From: a virus
Virus record (IMG/VR): IMGVR_UViG_3300031841_004259
Coordinates: 1-40,504 of that record
DNA length: 40,504 nucleotides
Reading direction: 5' to 3' (one strand)
Each line of letters opens with the position of its first letter. Within the stretch, counting starts at the first letter, position 1. This document shows, piece after piece, positions 37,441-40,504 of the stretch. The translations under genes and the position numbers were made by a program. Below the pieces are notes generated by a model. That model was not told the DNA's origin and did not search any database. It worked only from the letters and a program-made list of their open reading frames with translations.

Positions 37441-37794
37441 TCAAAAGCTGTACTTAGCACCAAGCTTTGTCCCAATCGCAGGGTCATCCTCTGCAGTGAT
37501 GAAGCTCAGCTCGCCATAGATGCTGAAGCTATCGCTGGCTTGAACGCTTGCTCCGATCTTACCGGACAGCTCGACTTCAGAGTCTTCACCATCAGGAGCC
37601 ACGATTGCAGGGCCGCCTTGCAGGTAGAACGCATAAGGACCACTTGTGCCCTCATACCCAATATGGACATCTGTGGTCGAGCCGAGGTATTCGTCCTGAT
37701 AGCCACCATTGATTTCAACGTTGGCATAAGGGCCTGCCCAAGCAGCTGAACCAGCGAGAACACCAGAAGCAGCGATCACGAGTGGTTTGATCAT
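37441..37794 (-). CDS. Small outer-membrane beta-barrel-like protein
   Basis: 117 residues. Signal peptide 'MIKPLVIAASGVLAGSAAWA' (cleaved after AWA), then alternating strands: 'YANVEINGGYQDEYLGSTTD', 'YAFYLQGGPAIVAPDGEDSE', and an end 'GTKLGAKYSF' with the terminal Phe that outer membrane proteins use for assembly. Marine cyanophages encode such barrels, probably altering the host surface, for example by excluding other phages. It is the last gene before the terminator. Confidence 0.75.
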   Translation of the reverse strand: MIKPLVIAASGVLAGSAAWAGPYANVEINGGYQDEYLGSTTDVHIGYEGTSGPYAFYLQGGPAIVAPDGEDSEVELSGKIGASVQASDSFSIYGELSFITAEDDPAIGTKLGAKYSF

Positions 37795-37805
37795 TGGAAG
37801 AAGAA

Positions 37806-37931
37806 TTAACGTTTTCCTTGTCCACGATACCTTTTCCGGCCATGAGATGGCTTGGAATGTGATCCATTTCCTTGCCTGGTTTTTTTGGGCTTACCCGATA
37901 TGAAGCCTTGTCCATTTGGCGGTTTGGCCAT
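37806..37931 (-). CDS. 41-residue basic protein
   Basis: ATG 37931 and stop TAA 37808-37806. The product begins 'MAKPPNGQGFISGKPKKTRQ' and ends 'HGRKRYRGQGKR'; it is strongly basic with no hydrophobic part. It sits two bases after the upstream 25-residue membrane peptide and 11 before the barrel gene. A longer competing frame exists but begins elsewhere. Probably virion or nucleic-acid associated; function unknown. Confidence 0.5.
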   Translation of the reverse strand: MAKPPNGQGFISGKPKKTRQGNGSHSKPSHGRKRYRGQGKR

Positions 37932-37933
37932 TA

Positions 37934-38011
37934 CTACTTAGCAGACATAGAAAGAAGCGCCCAGCCCATCACGAGCAAAACGCCAGTTGCGACACCAACC
38001 AAAAAGGTCAT
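37934..38011 (-). CDS. 25-residue single-span membrane peptide
   Basis: ATG 38011 shares a base with the stop of the fibre chaperone gene (TGATG), and the stop TAG (37936-37934) is two bases before the next ATG. The peptide 'MTFLVGVATGVLLVMGWALL' is almost wholly a membrane span. Coupling supports it. Function unknown. Confidence 0.5.
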   Translation of the reverse strand: MTFLVGVATGVLLVMGWALLSMSAK

Positions 38012-38445
38012 CAGGACGGTTCAGTCGGCCAAGTCACTGTAAAAGGAAATCCGTCTTGCGCTGGAATGTCACGCAGAGCTTGACGATAAGTTGCCCATGC
38101 AGCGGTATCACCTGGAGCGTCTGCCAGCTGCGTGTAATCAGTGTCAGCAAGCAGTTGATCTCGCAATCCACGGATGTTTTCGCTTGCGCTCTCCTCCGAA
38201 AGCTCTTCCACTGTCCACGATTGGGTCCAATCAGCACCAATGCGCCTGACACTTTGCGTAACGCGATGCGTTTTGCTGTCGTAATCAGGAACTGCAGTTG
38301 CCACTACAGGAAAAACACGATGCGCGGCAAGTGTTTCATCACTGATAACAGCAGGAAAAGACGTTCCAGGATTTTCATCCCGAAACCTAGACACTGAGTA
38401 AGGGAAGCTGACAGGCTGGTTGTCGCTGTTGAGTTTGACGTACAT
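38011..38445 (-). CDS. Tail fibre assembly chaperone-like protein (gp31/XkdW type)
   Basis: 144 residues. The N-terminus ('MYVKLNSDNQPVSFPYSVSR') is a short strand pair; the C-terminal half has 'IRGLRDQLLADTDYTQLADA' followed by 'WATYRQALRDIPAQDGFP' and 'VTWPTEPS'. This is the 'R-dxLLaxtDwtQlpDa...YRqaLRdiP' pattern of phage tail fibre assembly proteins. It follows the propeller and fibre genes, which it probably helps fold. Confidence 0.8.
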   Translation of the reverse strand: MYVKLNSDNQPVSFPYSVSRFRDENPGTSFPAVISDETLAAHRVFPVVATAVPDYDSKTHRVTQSVRRIGADWTQSWTVEELSEESASENIRGLRDQLLADTDYTQLADAPGDTAAWATYRQALRDIPAQDGFPFTVTWPTEPS

Positions 38446-38448
38446 GGC

Positions 38449-40065
38449 TTAGGAAATGTTGAAAGCCCAGACTATATCGTTGCCGCTACCAACAATAAAG
38501 AATTTTGTGCCGTCAGGCTTAAAATCAATGCCCTCTACGTTCCCCTCGTAAACGTTGATCGGGAAAGTGTTTGTTGTGAGAATAGCGGTCGAGATGTCCC
38601 ATGCTGTAGACAAATCATATGATCTAATTCTATCGTTAAACCTTCCAGCCATAAACATTCTGGTTCCGTCTGACTTAAAAACCACCTTGCGCGGGTCACT
38701 GTCTCCAATGCCTAAATTGTAGGATTGGTTGTAACTAGCAGTCGATATATCCCATGCGGTAGATAAATCGTACTCATACAAATTAGCATTTTGATCCCCT
38801 GTCACATACATTTTTGTCCCATCCGTTTTAAAAGCAAGTCCTCGCGGAGTGTTGTCCTGACTTAGTACTGAAAAGTTTTGATTGTAGCTAGCAGTTGATA
38901 CATCCCATGCGGTGGATAAGTCGTATTCGTTTACATCATTACCAGCGTTGCCCAGTATATACATCTTACTTCCATCACTTTTAAAGGCTATGCTTTGTGG
39001 CGCAATTTCCTGCGCTGCTACCGAAAAGTTTTGAGAATAACTTGCTGTATCTACGTCCCAATCAGTAGATAAATCGTATTCGTTGACATCATCTCCGTCG
39101 TTTCCTACGACGTACATTTTTGATCCGTCACTTTTGAAAGCTACATCAACTGGCGCAGTATCTTGACTTGATACGTCGAAAATGTCTGACGTTGGCTCTG
39201 TGTAAGAAGCGGTCGAAAGGTTCCAATTAGTAGAAAGATCGTATTGATACACAGCGTCATGACTGTTGCTAACTATGAAAAACCTAGATCCATCAGATTT
39301 AAAAAACACACCTTTGGGCTGTGGCTTAAGGCTTGTTGATCGCGAATAGCTGGCAGTCGAAACGTCCCAAGACGTTGACAATGCGTATTCATACAAATCA
39401 TCTCCCTGTTCTCCCACGACATACATTATTGATCCATCACTTTTGAAAAACACGTCTTCCGGCGTTGAATCTTGGCTACTCACGGAAAAGCTTTGAGAAA
39501 AAGAAGCAGTTGAAACGTCCCAAGCCGTTGACAGGTCGTATTCATGTACCGAGTCGCTGCTAGTTCCAGTCACATACATTTGTTTCCCGTCGTCAGCGCC
39601 GCCATCGTTTCTAAAAAACACACCCGTTGGCGCTGTATCTTTTGCTGACACGGAAAAATCTTGCGAATAAGAAGCAGTGCTTACGTCCCAGGCTGTTGAA
39701 AGCGTGTATTCTTTAACGGCGTCAGAACTAGTGCCGACAATATACATTTTTGTGCCATCGCTCTTAAAGGTTACCGCTCTTACATTAGTATCTTCACTTA
39801 CGATATTTTTTGATTGAGTAAAAACGGCAGTAGATACGTCCCATGCGGTAGATAAACTGTATTCCTCTATATCATTTGCACCGCCATCATTGGCAAGAAA
39901 CATTTTTGTTCCGTCAGTCTTAAAAGCGATTCCGTGCAAACTTACATTTAGCAGTGCAAGAAAATTTTTAGGCGTACCGTCAAACGACGCGTTTGCCACA
40001 TTCCATTCAATATCGGGTTCTGCTGCATTTCCAGCAGCCGCCTGAATAAGGTTACGTCCCAACAT
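38449..40065 (-). CDS. Ten-repeat beta-propeller protein, likely tail-fibre tip or receptor binding
   Basis: 538 residues. Ten copies of a unit of about 45 residues with the core 'FKSDGTKMYVVG', then 'EYDLSTAWDVSTASY'. The last copy (from 'IDFKPDGTKFFIVGSGND') stops before the 'TAWDVSTASY' half, while the N-terminus carries 'IEWNVANASF', which could complete it: a velcro-type ring closure. No signal peptide. The start shares a base with the stop of the fibre gene. It probably forms the host-contacting end of the tail. Confidence 0.8.
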   Translation of the reverse strand: MLGRNLIQAAAGNAAEPDIEWNVANASFDGTPKNFLALLNVSLHGIAFKTDGTKMFLANDGGANDIEEYSLSTAWDVSTAVFTQSKNIVSEDTNVRAVTFKSDGTKMYIVGTSSDAVKEYTLSTAWDVSTASYSQDFSVSAKDTAPTGVFFRNDGGADDGKQMYVTGTSSDSVHEYDLSTAWDVSTASFSQSFSVSSQDSTPEDVFFKSDGSIMYVVGEQGDDLYEYALSTSWDVSTASYSRSTSLKPQPKGVFFKSDGSRFFIVSNSHDAVYQYDLSTNWNLSTASYTEPTSDIFDVSSQDTAPVDVAFKSDGSKMYVVGNDGDDVNEYDLSTDWDVDTASYSQNFSVAAQEIAPQSIAFKSDGSKMYILGNAGNDVNEYDLSTAWDVSTASYNQNFSVLSQDNTPRGLAFKTDGTKMYVTGDQNANLYEYDLSTAWDISTASYNQSYNLGIGDSDPRKVVFKSDGTRMFMAGRFNDRIRSYDLSTAWDISTAILTTNTFPINVYEGNVEGIDFKPDGTKFFIVGSGNDIVWAFNIS

Positions 40066-40504
40066 CAGGCTGCACTCCCAACATAAGCTCCGTACAGCGT
40101 AGTTGAGAGCTGCCAGAACACAAGGACGTCATTTGCGGTCAATGTTGGAGCGGTGTTGCCGTCCGATGTGACCCAAGTAATTGTCGGCCACGTCACTGTG
40201 TAGCTGGCTCCGTTAATCAAATGCAGGACAAGTGATTGCCCGTCTTCCAGTGATTCTGTGAACGTAGTGTTGGCAGCCAGCGTTTTGATTTGTACTGAGC
40301 CAGCATCTGGGTCGAGATCAGTACCCGTCAGCGTTGACGTTGCTTCCTTGATTTCAGCAAGCGTTGTTTGACCCGTAATCGCAAGAGTCGAATCAAGCGT
40401 TGTCGCTCCAGTAACGTCCAGCGTTCCAGGGACATCAATGTTGCTCGCAAACTCGACGCCCGTTCCAGCAGAATCTGTTTGCAGCAGTTGACGTGCTGTG
40501 CCGT
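40065..40504 (-). CDS. Tail fibre protein, C-terminal 146 codons (continues from base 1)
   Basis: The frame enters at 40504 and ends with TGA 40067-40065. Joined to base 1 it gives AAC (Asn) across the junction and then 'GTARQLLQTDSAGTGVEF', with 'NIDVPGTLDVTGATTLDSTL' soon after: a well-known fibre pattern. The end ('LTANDVLVFWQLSTTLYGAY') is a compact beta domain. Together with 1-1330 this would be one 589-residue fibre. Its stop overlaps the propeller start. Confidence 0.8.
   Translation of the reverse strand, partial: GTARQLLQTDSAGTGVEFASNIDVPGTLDVTGATTLDSTLAITGQTTLAEIKEATSTLTGTDLDPDAGSVQIKTLAANTTFTESLEDGQSLVLHLINGASYTVTWPTITWVTSDGNTAPTLTANDVLVFWQLSTTLYGAYVGSAA

Noticed and set aside
1-40504. 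tRNA genes, CRISPR arrays, insertion sequences
   Set aside because: I looked for T-loop motifs, spaced direct repeats and transposase motifs while reading and saw none that hold up; short tRNA-like pieces cannot be excluded without a covariance search.

Overview
This window looks like the complete, circularly closed genome of a tailed phage with a long-tail (siphovirus-type) module, infecting a marine unicellular cyanobacterium. The tail-fibre reading frame that runs off base 1 on the minus strand continues in frame into the frame entering at base 40504 (1330 + 440 = 1770 bases, 590 codons including the stop). Host evidence: two sigma-70 factors of the picocyanobacterial kind, and a block of secreted and membrane proteins (34.6-37.9 kb) of types I know from Synechococcus/Prochlorococcus phages. 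There is no integrase, no CI-like repressor, no tRNA and no CRISPR array, so a lytic lifestyle is likely.

The main biology is at 29.2-31.1 kb on the plus strand: a PurZ-type succinoaminodeoxyadenylate synthetase, a MazZ-type MazG pyrophosphohydrolase and a DatZ-type HD dATP triphosphohydrolase, with overlapping reading frames. This set defines 2-aminoadenine ('Z') genomes, best known from cyanophage S-2L. PurZ condenses dGMP with aspartate, MazZ supplies dGMP from dGTP, and DatZ destroys dATP, so that Z replaces A in the phage DNA. A DUF1599 ('nucleotide modification associated') protein and a complete sigma factor follow directly, and a dCTP deaminase lies close by. No DNA polymerase gene is visible. 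The replication primase is a zinc-finger/TOPRIM/VirE-type helicase fusion, not the PrimPol described for S-2L.

Layout. (1) Minus strand 19.9 kb down to base 1 and, across the junction, 40.5 to 37.4 kb: late operon in the order terminase large subunit, portal, minor capsid, small basic proteins, scaffold, major capsid, decoration, neck proteins, tail tube, frameshifting tail chaperones, tape measure, tail tip (L/K/J-like), fibres, a 10-repeat propeller protein, a fibre chaperone and a small beta-barrel, ending at a terminator. (2) Plus strand 19.9-21.8 kb: a short sigma factor without region 4, then small early genes, each group behind a near-consensus promoter with the same operator and 5' hairpin leader. 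(3) Minus strand 22.6-21.7 kb: a putative small terminase trio. (4) 22.57-22.83 kb: iteron and palindrome-rich non-coding DNA, a candidate origin. (5) Minus strand 27.1-22.8 kb: helicase, small genes, VRR-NUC nuclease and primase-helicase. (6) Plus strand 27.2-32.7 kb: exonuclease, ERF annealing protein, SSB-like protein, Z cluster, sigma factor. (7) 32.6-37.4 kb: dCTP deaminase, a membrane-anchored cysteine peptidase, holin-like proteins and the secreted/membrane cluster.

Many gene starts were moved from the longest open frame to fit stop/start overlaps (TGATG, ATGA) or mapped promoters. Several real-looking genes are under 60 codons. All assignments come from reading motifs; no database search was done.
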